Source: Actinomadura rudentiformis (GTDB taxonomy: Bacteria > Actinomycetota > Actinomycetes > Streptosporangiales > Streptosporangiaceae). Taken from it: 64,000 nt of DNA. Each line of letters opens with the position of its first letter. The stretch's first letter is position 1. Below are positions 8,165 through 15,298 of this stretch, in pieces. Both the position numbers and the translations under genes were made by a program. The stretch spans positions 1-64,000 of the forward strand of contig NZ_WBMT01000026.1 in NCBI RefSeq assembly GCF_008923185.1. The letters are read 5' to 3'. The notes below the pieces were generated by a model. That model had not been told where the DNA came from. It worked only from the letters and a program-made list of their open reading frames with translations, and searched no databases.

Positions 8165-9439
8165 TTATTGGGCCACCCGGGCGGCGGACTCGGCGATGGC
8201 GGCCAGCACGGCGGGAAGGTCGTGATGGAGGAGGCGTCCGGCGCGCTTGACGATCCGGCCGCCGACCAGCACCGTGTCGACGCTGCTCGTGTCGGCGGAG
8301 AGGACCACGGCCGCGATCGGGTCGTGTGCCGAGGCCATCCCGAGGGTGTCGGCGCGGAGCATGATGAGGTCGGCCTGCTTGCCCGGGCGCAGTGAGCCGG
8401 TGATGTCGGCCAGGCCCAGGGTCTCGGCGCCTTCGATGGTCGCCATGCGCAGCACGTCACGGGTGGTGAAGCCCATGCCCGCCTCGTCCGGCCGGACACG
8501 TTCGAACATGTACGCGGCGCGCATCACGCTGAACATGTCGCCGGGCCCGGTCGTCACCGTGTCCACGCTCAGCGACGTGGGGATTCCCGCGGCGCGGGCG
8601 CGACCGGTGGGCGGGTAGCCGATGTTCAGCATGGTCTCGCTGGTCGGGGTGACCGAGACGCTGCCGCCGTTCGCCGCGATCCGTTTGAACGCGTCGTCGG
8701 TGTAGAAGTTGGCGTGGACGTAGGTGGCCGGGTGGCTGAGGAGCCCCTCGCGTTCGAGTATGGCCAGGCCCTGCTCGGCGCTCTCGCTGCCGTGGCCGCC
8801 CATGTGCGCGGTGACCGGTAGATCGAGTTCGCGGGCGAGCCGCCACTCCGCGGTGCCTCGTTCGGCGCTGATCTCCGGGCCGAACGCGGCGATCGCCATG
8901 GAACGCGGGTCGTCGGCGAAGTGCTCGCGGTGGACGCGGCGGGCCTCAGCGGCCATCGCGTCGAGGCTGTCTCTCCCTCCGTACGCGTAGCCGAAGACAG
9001 AGCGGATGCCGGAGGCCTTGAGCGCCTCGACGTTGGCGTCGGTGTGCGCGGGCGTGAGCTGAATGTGCGACCAGTCGAGCAGCGTCGTGATCCCGGTGTC
9101 CAGGCATTCGAGCGCCCCGCTGAGCACGCCCGCGTGGACGTCGCGCGGATCGAAGCGCGGCGCGATGCCGTAGAGGATCTGCTCCAGATACACCGGGAGG
9201 GTGCTGTCCGGGAGGATCGCGCGGAGCCCGGCCTGCCAGGTGTGACGGTGGGTGTCGACGAACCCCGGCAGCACGAACGTGCCGCTCGCGTCGATCACCT
9301 CGGTCCCGGGTCCACCGGGCAGGTCCGGGCCCACGGCGGCGATCAGCCCGTCCTGGACGAGCACATCGGAGACGCCGAGCACGGTGGGAGAGGGGTCGGT
9401 GTCGATGACGACGCCGCCCTTGAGAAGGATGGATGCCAT
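8165..9439 (-). CDS. Amidohydrolase (TrzN/8-oxoguanine deaminase-like subgroup)
   Basis: The 424-residue enzyme has the amidohydrolase barrel: metal-binding HRH motif in GFVDTHRHTWQAGLR, a histidine in TAHMGGHG, another in YVHANFYTDD, and the catalytic aspartate in TSLSVDTVTTGPGDMF. The C-terminus returns to a composite beta-sandwich (KQADLIMLRADTLGM). These features match the metal-dependent aminohydrolases acting on purines, pterins or triazines; the substrate cannot be read from sequence. I use the ATG at 9439 (MASILLKGG); a longer version starting at 9475 would cover the putative operator. It is divergent from a MarR gene that probably controls it. Confidence 0.87.
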   Translation of the reverse strand: MASILLKGGVVIDTDPSPTVLGVSDVLVQDGLIAAVGPDLPGGPGTEVIDASGTFVLPGFVDTHRHTWQAGLRAILPDSTLPVYLEQILYGIAPRFDPRDVHAGVLSGALECLDTGITTLLDWSHIQLTPAHTDANVEALKASGIRSVFGYAYGGRDSLDAMAAEARRVHREHFADDPRSMAIAAFGPEISAERGTAEWRLARELDLPVTAHMGGHGSESAEQGLAILEREGLLSHPATYVHANFYTDDAFKRIAANGGSVSVTPTSETMLNIGYPPTGRARAAGIPTSLSVDTVTTGPGDMFSVMRAAYMFERVRPDEAGMGFTTRDVLRMATIEGAETLGLADITGSLRPGKQADLIMLRADTLGMASAHDPIAAVVLSADTSSVDTVLVGGRIVKRAGRLLHHDLPAVLAAIAESAARVAQ

Positions 9440-9459
9440 GCTGAAAACCTTAAGAAGAA

Positions 9460-9473
9460 GCTTTTCAAAAAGC
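9460..9473. promoter_or_regulatory. Palindromic operator between amidohydrolase and marR
   Basis: GCTTTT-CA-AAAAGC is a perfect 6-bp-arm inverted repeat in an AT-rich island of the otherwise GC-rich 62-nt divergent gap. Its position fits a MarR-dimer site repressing both genes. Confidence 0.6.
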
Positions 9474-9488
9474 AACCTATCTACCGAG

Positions 9489-9494
9489 TATCCT
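9489..9494 (+). promoter_or_regulatory. -10 element of leaderless marR mRNA
   Basis: TATCCT ends seven bases before GTG 9502, and no Shine-Dalgarno sequence is present; transcription would start at or next to the start codon. Confidence 0.5.
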
Positions 9495-9501
9495 CTCTGA
9501 C

Positions 9502-10020
9502 GTGCACGAAGCCGAGAACAATGACGTCGTCGACGCGCTGGTGCCCAAGTGGGAAGAGGACGGGTTGTCGTCCGCGGCGATCGCCAACCTCGAACTCACC
9601 AAACGGGCGGCATGGCTCAGCACCCTGCTCGAACAGGCGATGCGCGCCGAACTGGCCGAGCTTCACCTGACGTACGCCGAGTTCGAGGTGCTTGGCGCGC
9701 TGCGCCGGGCCGGTGGCCCGTACCGTCTCAAGCCCACCGAACTGTCCCGCGCGCTCCTCCTGACGTCGGGCGGTACGAGCAACGTGCTGCAGCGGCTCAC
9801 CAAAGAGGGCTACGTCGAACGTGAGGCGGACCCCGACGACGCCCGCAGCCGATGGGTGAGGCTGACTCCCGAGGGCCTGCGCGCGGCCGAGGCGGGCCTT
9901 GAGGTCACCGGCCGGGCTCACCGGGAGGTGATGGCGGGCGTCCCCGAGGAGACGATGCGGCGAGCCGCCGACGCCCTCCGTGAGGTGCTCCTGATCGTCG
10001 GCCGCCGCCGGGTCCGCTGA
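9502..10020 (+). CDS. MarR-family transcriptional regulator
   Basis: The 172-residue protein is a winged-helix MarR regulator. The recognition helix (LSRALLLTSGGTSNVLQRL) is followed by the wing DPDDARSRWVRLTPEGL, where the D-x-R residues are family hallmarks. MarR dimers usually repress a divergent gene and release DNA on binding a small aromatic ligand. It lies 62 bases from the divergent amidohydrolase gene with a palindrome in between, so regulation of that enzyme by its substrate or a precursor is a reasonable inference. The GTG start appears leaderless. Confidence 0.93.
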   Translation: MHEAENNDVVDALVPKWEEDGLSSAAIANLELTKRAAWLSTLLEQAMRAELAELHLTYAEFEVLGALRRAGGPYRLKPTELSRALLLTSGGTSNVLQRLTKEGYVEREADPDDARSRWVRLTPEGLRAAEAGLEVTGRAHREVMAGVPEETMRRAADALREVLLIVGRRRVR

Positions 10021-10125
10021 CCCGTGCCGAGCGTGCCGAAATCCAGGCAGCAAGATCATCAATATCTGATGAATTGCCCCGGTCTGTCTTGACCTGAGGG
10101 CGGTCCGGCGACGCAGGATCGACAC

Positions 10126-10575
10126 ATGGTCACCCCCCGCCCACGCAAGCCTGTCCGCTCAATGCTCCTCGTCCCACTGCTCGCCGCCGGGCTGTCCGGC
10201 ACGGCGGCGGGAACGGCGTCAGCCTCCGGGCTGTCGCCCACCGGGCTCCCGGCCACCGCCGTGGCGACGGCCTCCGCCGCCGCGATCCCGCCGATCTGCG
10301 AATCGAGGCTCCCCAAGGAGGCCGGCGACACCATCCGCCTGATCGACAGGGGCGGCCCGTTCCCCTACCCGAAGGACGGCACGGTCTTCCAGAACCGCGA
10401 AGGTCTCCTGCCCCAGAAGCCGCGCGGCTTCTACCGCGAGTACACCGTGAAGACCCCCGGCTTGGAGACGCGCGGCGCCCGCCGGATCGTCACGTCCGGC
10501 AGCGAGGGCCGCAACGGCATGTACTACACGGCCAACCACTATCGAAGCTTCTCCGACATCGATTTCACCTGTTGA
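10126..10575 (+). CDS. Secreted guanyl-specific ribonuclease (RNase Sa family)
   Basis: The 149-residue precursor has a signal peptide (RKPVRSMLLVPLLAAGLSG, then Ala/Ser-rich), an approximately 25-residue pro-region, and a mature part of about 96 residues that follows Streptomyces RNase Sa closely: GPFPYPKDGTVFQNREGLLP, REYTVKTPG, RGARRIVTSG and NHYRSFSDIDFTC. The catalytic Glu (REYTV), Arg (ARRIV) and His (NHYRSF) are present, as are the two terminal cysteines of the conserved disulphide. It cleaves RNA after guanosine outside the cell. No barstar-like inhibitor gene adjoins it. Four 23-bp repeats follow the stop. Confidence 0.93.
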   Translation: MVTPRPRKPVRSMLLVPLLAAGLSGTAAGTASASGLSPTGLPATAVATASAAAIPPICESRLPKEAGDTIRLIDRGGPFPYPKDGTVFQNREGLLPQKPRGFYREYTVKTPGLETRGARRIVTSGSEGRNGMYYTANHYRSFSDIDFTC

Positions 10576-10672
10576 GGCCTACGCCGTACCGATCAAGCAG
10601 CCTGCGCCGTACCGGCTAGGAATCCAACGCCGTACCGGCTAGGGAACCGACGCCGTACCGATCTCGTCCAAG
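10576..10672 (+). repeat. Four-copy 23-bp tandem repeat directly after the RNase gene
   Basis: The core (A/G)CGCCGTACCG recurs at 10581, 10604, 10627 and 10650, exactly 23 bp apart, starting right after the TGA. Two copies carry GGCTAGG. The array ends just before the start of the next gene. It does not encode a peptide in one frame, because 23 is not a multiple of three. Confidence 0.9.
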
Positions 10673-10676
10673 CCGC

Positions 10677-11486
10677 GTGTCGATGCGGACGCGGCGGACC
10701 ATCATCGCCGGGGCCCTCGCCGTCTTCATGGCGGCGGGGGTCCTCGCGCTCGGCCACCTACGGCTGTGGTGGGCACCCGACCCACCCCGCGATCCCGAGT
10801 CGCTCGTCCTGCGCGTGCAGTACGTGGGAGGCATGGGGCCCTTAGACGCACGCCCCGTTCCGGAGCTGTCCCTGTACGGAGACGGCCGGCTCATCATCAC
10901 GTCAATGGACCTGGACCGGATACCGGCGCGTGAGCTGGTCAAGGACATGCGCCTCACCGGCCAGGCCTACCGCGAGATCTATCGCGACGCCCGGCTGGCC
11001 GGTCTCGCCGAGACCCGTGCCATCGAGAGCGACGGACAGGTCCTCGACGGCGGCGTGACGAAGATCACGCTCTTGGCCCACGGCCGGCACCATGTCACGA
11101 CTGTCCCAACCGGAGCCTCGGGCCTGCGGGTCTGGTTGATCAACCAGCTCCTGGAACGCCTGGCCGTCGGCAAGACCAGAGGCGAGCCATCCCGCAGCGA
11201 CCTGGCAGGCCCTACCCGCCCGTACAAGCCCAGCCGCGTCGCCCTCCTGCCACGCGAGGTGTCCACAAAGGGCACGCACTCCAATGTGCAAATTCGCCCC
11301 TGGCCGCTGCAGCCCCTGTCGTCCGGCGCCTGCACCCTTCACGCCGGCCCCGCAGCCGCGACCGTCACCCGGCTCTTCGAGTCCGCCTCGCCCAACACCC
11401 TCTGGGTCAGCCAAGGGCGCCAGTACCGCGTCACGACACGTCCTCTGCTCCCGGACGAGACCAGCTGCGAGGCCCTCCCACGCTGA
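10677..11486 (+). CDS. Membrane-anchored protein of unknown function
   Basis: The 269-residue product has one N-terminal hydrophobic segment (residues about 8-26, IIAGALAVFMAAGVLALG) preceded by arginines, so it is probably anchored with the rest outside. The extracellular part has a YVGGMGPLDARPVPELSLYGDGRLI motif, the P-E-x-x-L-Y-x-D-G-R-x-I element common in uncharacterised actinomycete secreted proteins, and two cysteines near the end that could pair (GACTLHAG, SCEALPR). I do not recognise a catalytic motif. Start is GTG 10677 or ATG 10683; neither has a good ribosome site. Confidence 0.7.
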   Translation: MSMRTRRTIIAGALAVFMAAGVLALGHLRLWWAPDPPRDPESLVLRVQYVGGMGPLDARPVPELSLYGDGRLIITSMDLDRIPARELVKDMRLTGQAYREIYRDARLAGLAETRAIESDGQVLDGGVTKITLLAHGRHHVTTVPTGASGLRVWLINQLLERLAVGKTRGEPSRSDLAGPTRPYKPSRVALLPREVSTKGTHSNVQIRPWPLQPLSSGACTLHAGPAAATVTRLFESASPNTLWVSQGRQYRVTTRPLLPDETSCEALPR

Positions 11487-11492
11487 CCGCCT

Positions 11493-11517
11493 CGACCTCT
11501 GCTGATCCCAGAGGTCG
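11493..11517. terminator. Bidirectional hairpin between convergent genes
   Basis: CGACCTCTG and CAGAGGTCG form a 9-bp stem in the 50-nt gap between this plus-strand gene and the minus-strand LCP gene, suitable for both. Confidence 0.7.
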
Positions 11518-11536
11518 CGCAGACGGAGTCGGCGGG

Positions 11537-12994
11537 CTACTTGCAGAGGTTCTGGCCGGGCTTCACACCGCCCCGGATCTTGTTGAGGGCGGCGGGGTCG
11601 GGCGCCAGGCGTACTCCCTGCTCGCCGATGATGAGCCGCACGCCACCCGCCGGTGCCTTGCCGTCGGCGGTCAGCTCCGCGTTGGGAACCACGCGGGCCA
11701 GTGCCGTGGCCTGCCCTTCGGCGGCGGGCGCGTAGGCGATGTGGCTGGTGGCGCTCTTGGAGCCCTTCTCGACCTTCTTGGCGACGTCGAACCCGCGCCT
11801 GTCGAGCTGCTTGACGATGCGGTCGATGAGCTCCCGCTTGCCGCCCGCGTCGACGACCGTCACCTTGACCTTCTCCGGAGCGACGGCCTGCTCGGGCTTG
11901 GAGGCCTTCGGCGGCGGCGCGGCGGGCAGGTCGTTGTCGTGCCGGATCGCCTCGAACATGGGCTTGGCGAGGTCCATGTCCCACTGAACGCGGTTGGGGT
12001 CCGGGGCGTAGTCCTTCACCGGAACGGTGACGAACCGTACCTGCCCGGCGCTCATGCCCTTCAGGCCCTCCGCGAGCTTCTTCATCGTGGAGAGGTCGAG
12101 CTCGTCGTCGGTGGTCACCGACTTGGTCACGGCCTTGAGGAACTTGTAGGTCTTGGCGGGGTCGGTGAGCACTTCGCTGCTGGTGGCCTTGTCGACGACC
12201 GACGCCATGAACTTCTGCTGGCGTTCGATGCGGCCCAGGTCACCGCCGTCGCCGAGCGAGTAGCGGGCGCGGACGTAGCCGAGGGCCTGCTCGCCCTTGA
12301 CGGTCTGCTTCCCGGCCTTGAGGGAGAGCTCCGCGCGCGGGTCGTTCACCGGCTTGTCGACGCAGATCTCCACGCCGTCCAGCGCGTCCACCATGCGCTT
12401 GAAGCCGGAGAAGTCCACCTGGACGAAGTGGTCGATGTGGATGCCGGTCAGCGATTCGAGGGTCTTCCAGGTGCACGTCGGGCCCGCGAAGGCGAACGCG
12501 GCGTTCAGCATCCCGAACTGGGCCGGAACCGTGCCGCCCTTCTCCTTCTTGCAGTCGGGGATCTTCACCATCGAGTCGCGGGGGAAGCTGATGCCCACGG
12601 CCTGGTCCCGGTTCGGTGAGAGGTGGAGCAGGATGGCGGTGTCCGAGCGGGCGCCGAGCATCCCCTCCCCGTAGCGGGAGTTGTCGCCCTCCCGCGTGTC
12701 CGAGCCGAGCAGCAGGATGTTGAGGGACTTGTTGAGCTTCTGGGGGCGGTTCGTGCCGAGCTGGTCCTTGACGTTCTTCTGGTTGATGTCGCCCCGGAGG
12801 TCGTAGTAGAGCCCCGCCGCGCCCGCTCCGGCGGCCAGGACCACGACGGCGGCCCCGATCGCCGTACCGCGCAGGATCTTCTGCTTGCGGGTCCACCGCT
12901 TACGGCCGGGCTGCTCGGGAGTGGTCTCCACTGGTGTGCTGTGGGCGGCGGTGTCCCCCGGGAGGTCTTCGCTGCGGGAGTCTTTGTCGCTCAT
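11537..12994 (-). CDS. LytR-CpsA-Psr (LCP) phosphotransferase with LytR_C domain
   Basis: The 485-residue protein has a short cytoplasmic N-terminus, one membrane helix (about residues 46-66), and an extracellular LCP domain with NILLLGSDTREGDNSRYG, ARSDTAILLHLSP, GISFPRDSMVKIP and LGYVRARYSLGDGGDLGRIERQQ. The arginines and aspartates that hold the polyprenyl-pyrophosphate lipid are conserved. A C-terminal LytR_C domain (KVTVVDAGGKRELIDRIVKQL) follows. LCP enzymes ligate teichoic acids, arabinogalactan or capsule onto peptidoglycan. The gene is divergent from a Ser/Thr kinase gene with a 230-nt shared promoter region. Confidence 0.93.
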   Translation of the reverse strand: MSDKDSRSEDLPGDTAAHSTPVETTPEQPGRKRWTRKQKILRGTAIGAAVVVLAAGAGAAGLYYDLRGDINQKNVKDQLGTNRPQKLNKSLNILLLGSDTREGDNSRYGEGMLGARSDTAILLHLSPNRDQAVGISFPRDSMVKIPDCKKEKGGTVPAQFGMLNAAFAFAGPTCTWKTLESLTGIHIDHFVQVDFSGFKRMVDALDGVEICVDKPVNDPRAELSLKAGKQTVKGEQALGYVRARYSLGDGGDLGRIERQQKFMASVVDKATSSEVLTDPAKTYKFLKAVTKSVTTDDELDLSTMKKLAEGLKGMSAGQVRFVTVPVKDYAPDPNRVQWDMDLAKPMFEAIRHDNDLPAAPPPKASKPEQAVAPEKVKVTVVDAGGKRELIDRIVKQLDRRGFDVAKKVEKGSKSATSHIAYAPAAEGQATALARVVPNAELTADGKAPAGGVRLIIGEQGVRLAPDPAALNKIRGGVKPGQNLCK

Positions 12995-13168
12995 CCGGTT
13001 CCATCTCGGGCAGGCCCCACGGGGGCACGTGTGTGGTGGCAGGCGGGGTTTGCCAGTTTATGCAGCGCTTTGCTGCGGCATGGTGGCGTGGCGGGGCCTC
13101 TGATGTTGGATGCGCGAACCACCCGATGTGTTGACATGTCCGACGAAAAAGTTGGACCGATCCGCAGC

Positions 13169-13182
13169 TTTGCAACTGCGAA
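13169..13182. promoter_or_regulatory. Near-palindrome shared with the XRE/lipoprotein promoter
   Basis: TTTGCAACTGCGAA here differs by one base from TTTGCAATTGCGAA at 16491-16504, next to the XRE regulator gene. The form TTnGCAA-YTGCnAA suggests a dimeric regulator site in the LCP/kinase divergent region. Confidence 0.5.
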
Positions 13183-13197
13183 GTGATGCCGATCACT
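13182..13197. promoter_or_regulatory. Inverted repeat upstream of the kinase promoter
   Basis: AGTGAT-GCCG-ATCACT has perfect 6-bp arms, directly after the preceding palindrome and about 15 bases before the kinase -10 element, so it covers the -35 region. Confidence 0.45.
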
Positions 13198-13211
13198 GGG
13201 AGCCGCGACCG

Positions 13212-13217
13212 TACGAT
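13212..13217 (+). promoter_or_regulatory. -10 element of leaderless kinase mRNA
   Basis: TACGAT is followed by exactly seven bases and then GTG 13225; no ribosome site precedes this start. Confidence 0.5.
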
Positions 13218-13224
13218 CGGTCCC

Positions 13225-14073
13225 GTGAACGCGGGGTGGGTGATCGGCGAGCGGTTCGTCATGCTCGACCGGATCGGAGCGGGTGGTACAAGCCGGGTCT
13301 GGCGCGCGTACGACCGGCACAAAGAGCAGTACTGCGCGGCCAAGCTGGTCCGCAGGAAGGGCCCGACGACGGTCCTGCGCATGGTGCGTGAGCGGGCGCT
13401 CCAACTGGCGCATCCGCATGTGCTGACGCCGTACGCCTGGTACCCGGCCGACGCCGACGTGCTGCTCGCGATGGAGCTGGTGAGCGGCGGCTCGCTGGAG
13501 ACACTCCTCGGCGACTATGGACAGTTGCCTTCTCCCTACGCGGCGGAGGTGCTCGACCAGCTGCTGGCAGGACTGAGCCACATCCACGCGGCGGGCGTGG
13601 TCCATCGCGACGTGAAACCGAGCAACCTCCTGCTGGAGCCCAGCCCGGTGGGAGCGCCGCAGCTCCGCATCACCGACTTCGGCATCGCTCTCGACGACGA
13701 CGGAATGCGCCTGACCACCACCGGCTTCACTGTGGGAACGCCGGGCTACATGGCCCCGGAGGTGCTCGACTGGAACCGCCCAAGCCCAGCCCAGGACCTC
13801 TACGCCGCGGGCATGGTCTGCTGGCGGATGCTCACAGGCGCAGGAGACCCCGAAGCACGCCAGCAGATCGGCCCCCCGCCCGCCGGGGTCTCCCACAAAC
13901 TGTGGGAACTGCTACGCCGCCTCTGCGCCCCCGACCCTGCCGACCGCCCACCCTCCGCAGACGCCGCCCGCCACACCCTGGCCGCCTGCGGCCTCTCACT
14001 CACCGTCCCCGTCCGCACCCTCACCGGCGAACCCCTCCAGATCTTCGACCACGTAGGTGCCCCACCCACGTAG
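13225..14073 (+). CDS. Soluble Ser/Thr protein kinase
   Basis: The 282-residue protein is only a Hanks-type kinase domain: glycine loop DRIGAGGTSRVWRA, lysine in CAAKLVRRK, catalytic loop HRDVKPSNLL, DFG in ITDFGIALDDD, and the APE motif in GYMAPEVLD. There is no transmembrane helix or sensor domain, so it is probably cytoplasmic. I chose GTG 13225 (VNAGWVIGERFVM) because the kinase fold begins there and a leaderless -10 fits; an ATG 14 codons upstream is possible. The divergent LCP gene suggests a cell-envelope role, by inference only. Confidence 0.9.
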   Translation: MNAGWVIGERFVMLDRIGAGGTSRVWRAYDRHKEQYCAAKLVRRKGPTTVLRMVRERALQLAHPHVLTPYAWYPADADVLLAMELVSGGSLETLLGDYGQLPSPYAAEVLDQLLAGLSHIHAAGVVHRDVKPSNLLLEPSPVGAPQLRITDFGIALDDDGMRLTTTGFTVGTPGYMAPEVLDWNRPSPAQDLYAAGMVCWRMLTGAGDPEARQQIGPPPAGVSHKLWELLRRLCAPDPADRPPSADAARHTLAACGLSLTVPVRTLTGEPLQIFDHVGAPPT

Positions 14074-14128
14074 CCCCCACCCAGCGGACCCTTCCACCCA
14101 CCTGGGCCCCCGTCCGCGTGGGATCACC

Positions 14129-14180
14129 AAGCCCACGCGGCCTGGCGCCCAAGCCCACGCGGCTTGGCGCCCAAGCGGGC
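14129..14180. repeat. 22-bp direct repeat between convergent genes
   Basis: AAGCCCACGCGGCCTGGCGC and its copy (14129-14150, 14151-14172) are adjacent with one mismatch, followed by a partial third copy. They lie 56 nt past the kinase stop; the rest of the 173-nt gap holds nothing else I recognise. Confidence 0.8.
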
Positions 14181-14246
14181 GTGGCATCCGCGCGGCTCCG
14201 GTGTCCACCCTGGATTCGGACTTCGGCTGCGCATTGCGACACCTGC

Positions 14247-15266
14247 TCATGGGTGCTGGGTGGAAATGACCATTCGGTGGTTTTCGGCGGCCGGTCTGGT
14301 CTCGCCGTAGCCGGTGGCCTTGAGGCGGGAACGGTCGATGCCGCCTTTGGTCGCGAGCCATTCGGCGATCGCGTGGGCGCGTGCTTCGGAGAGGCGCTGG
14401 TTGGCGGTGTCGTCACCTTTGGCGTCGGTATGGCCGTCGACTTGGATCGTGGTGGGGACCTTCTTCGTGATGAAGGCGGCGATTCTTGCGAGCACGGTGT
14501 CGGCGGCGGGCCTGAGGTCGGTCTTGTTGGAGTCGAAGAGGACGTCGGCCTTGATGGTGTAGGCGATGACGCCCTTGCCCTTGAACAGTTTGAACTGGCC
14601 TAGGTCGCGCTGTGTGATGCGCGCGGGGGGAACGACGACTCGCGGCACGTCCACCTGTGGAACGTCGATGCGGGGCACGTCCACGCGCGGGACGCACTCG
14701 TTCTTGGCGTTGCAGGCCCGGTGACGGGTGATGCCGATGCGGGCGATTCGGTGGCGGGTGATTCTTGGGCGCGCGATGCCGGGGCGGGTCACGCCGCTCT
14801 GGCAGATCTCCTGGCTGGTGGAGACCGCGTCGGCCTTCACCGCTTCGGCGGTGACCGCCTTTGCCCGTACGGGCCTCAGCTTGATGCCTTCGGCGTCCAC
14901 GCCCGGGATCTCCGCCTCGGGAATGCGGGTGCCGGGGATCGAGACCGCCGGGATCGAGACGGCGCTGAGGCAACCACCCGGCGCGGGTGTGACGTCGACG
15001 CACTGGGCGGGGACGCGCTGCGCGGGGATGTCCACGGCCGGGAGGGTGACGGCCGGGATCGTCCGCCCGCTGATCGTCGCCTCGGGGATGTGCACGGGAT
15101 CGGCGTGGACGGCGGGGGTCTCGACGGCCTTGATCAACTTTCCGCCGTTCGGGCAGGACGTCGGCTCGGGTGTCGCCGGTGGCCCGGCGAGCGGCGTTTG
15201 CAGGCCGGCCGGGGCGCTCCCGCAGGCGGTGGTGAGCAGGGTCACCGCGGTAAGGGTCATTCGCAT
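14247..15266 (-). CDS. Lipoprotein with pentapeptide-periodic segment and OmpA/MotB domain
   Basis: The 339-residue product has a short lipoprotein-like signal (LLTTACGSAP). Residues about 45-220 show a five-residue rhythm (TIPAV, TLPAV, DIPAQ; SIPGT, RIPEA, EIPGV; GITRH; RVDVP, RIDVP, QVDVP) with several cysteines, suggesting a solenoid or beta-helix. The C-terminus is an OmpA-like peptidoglycan-binding domain (ADVLFDSNKTDLRPAA, IQVDGHTDAKGDD, GYGETRPAAENHR) that is shortened: the usual EGRAKNRRVEI-type ending is reduced to NHRMVIS, so peptidoglycan binding may be impaired. ATG 15266 has AGAGGTG before it. It is the third gene of an operon. Confidence 0.82.
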   Translation of the reverse strand: MRMTLTAVTLLTTACGSAPAGLQTPLAGPPATPEPTSCPNGGKLIKAVETPAVHADPVHIPEATISGRTIPAVTLPAVDIPAQRVPAQCVDVTPAPGGCLSAVSIPAVSIPGTRIPEAEIPGVDAEGIKLRPVRAKAVTAEAVKADAVSTSQEICQSGVTRPGIARPRITRHRIARIGITRHRACNAKNECVPRVDVPRIDVPQVDVPRVVVPPARITQRDLGQFKLFKGKGVIAYTIKADVLFDSNKTDLRPAADTVLARIAAFITKKVPTTIQVDGHTDAKGDDTANQRLSEARAHAIAEWLATKGGIDRSRLKATGYGETRPAAENHRMVISTQHP

Positions 15267-15298
15267 CGTCACCTCTTGAAGATCGTCACCTCTTGAAG
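15265..15298 (-). repeat. 17-bp tandem duplication of stop codon plus ribosome site
   Basis: Two perfect 17-nt copies (15265-15281, 15282-15298) each hold, on the coding strand, TTCAAGAGGTGACGATC: the last codons and TGA of the upstream OmpA gene and the ribosome site of the downstream one. The ancestor probably had the two genes two bases apart. Confidence 0.92.

Noticed and set aside
10055..10073. TCATCA-N5-TGATGA hairpin as a terminator of marR
   Set aside because: Six AT-rich pairs are too weak and there is no T-tract; it could be chance.
10126..10575. RNase gene as one half of a toxin-antitoxin pair with the next gene
   Set aside because: The next gene encodes an exported membrane-anchored protein, not a small cytoplasmic barstar-like inhibitor.
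10576..10672. 23-bp repeats as CRISPR or iteron array
   Set aside because: Contiguous, degenerate between cores, no spacers, no replication gene nearby.
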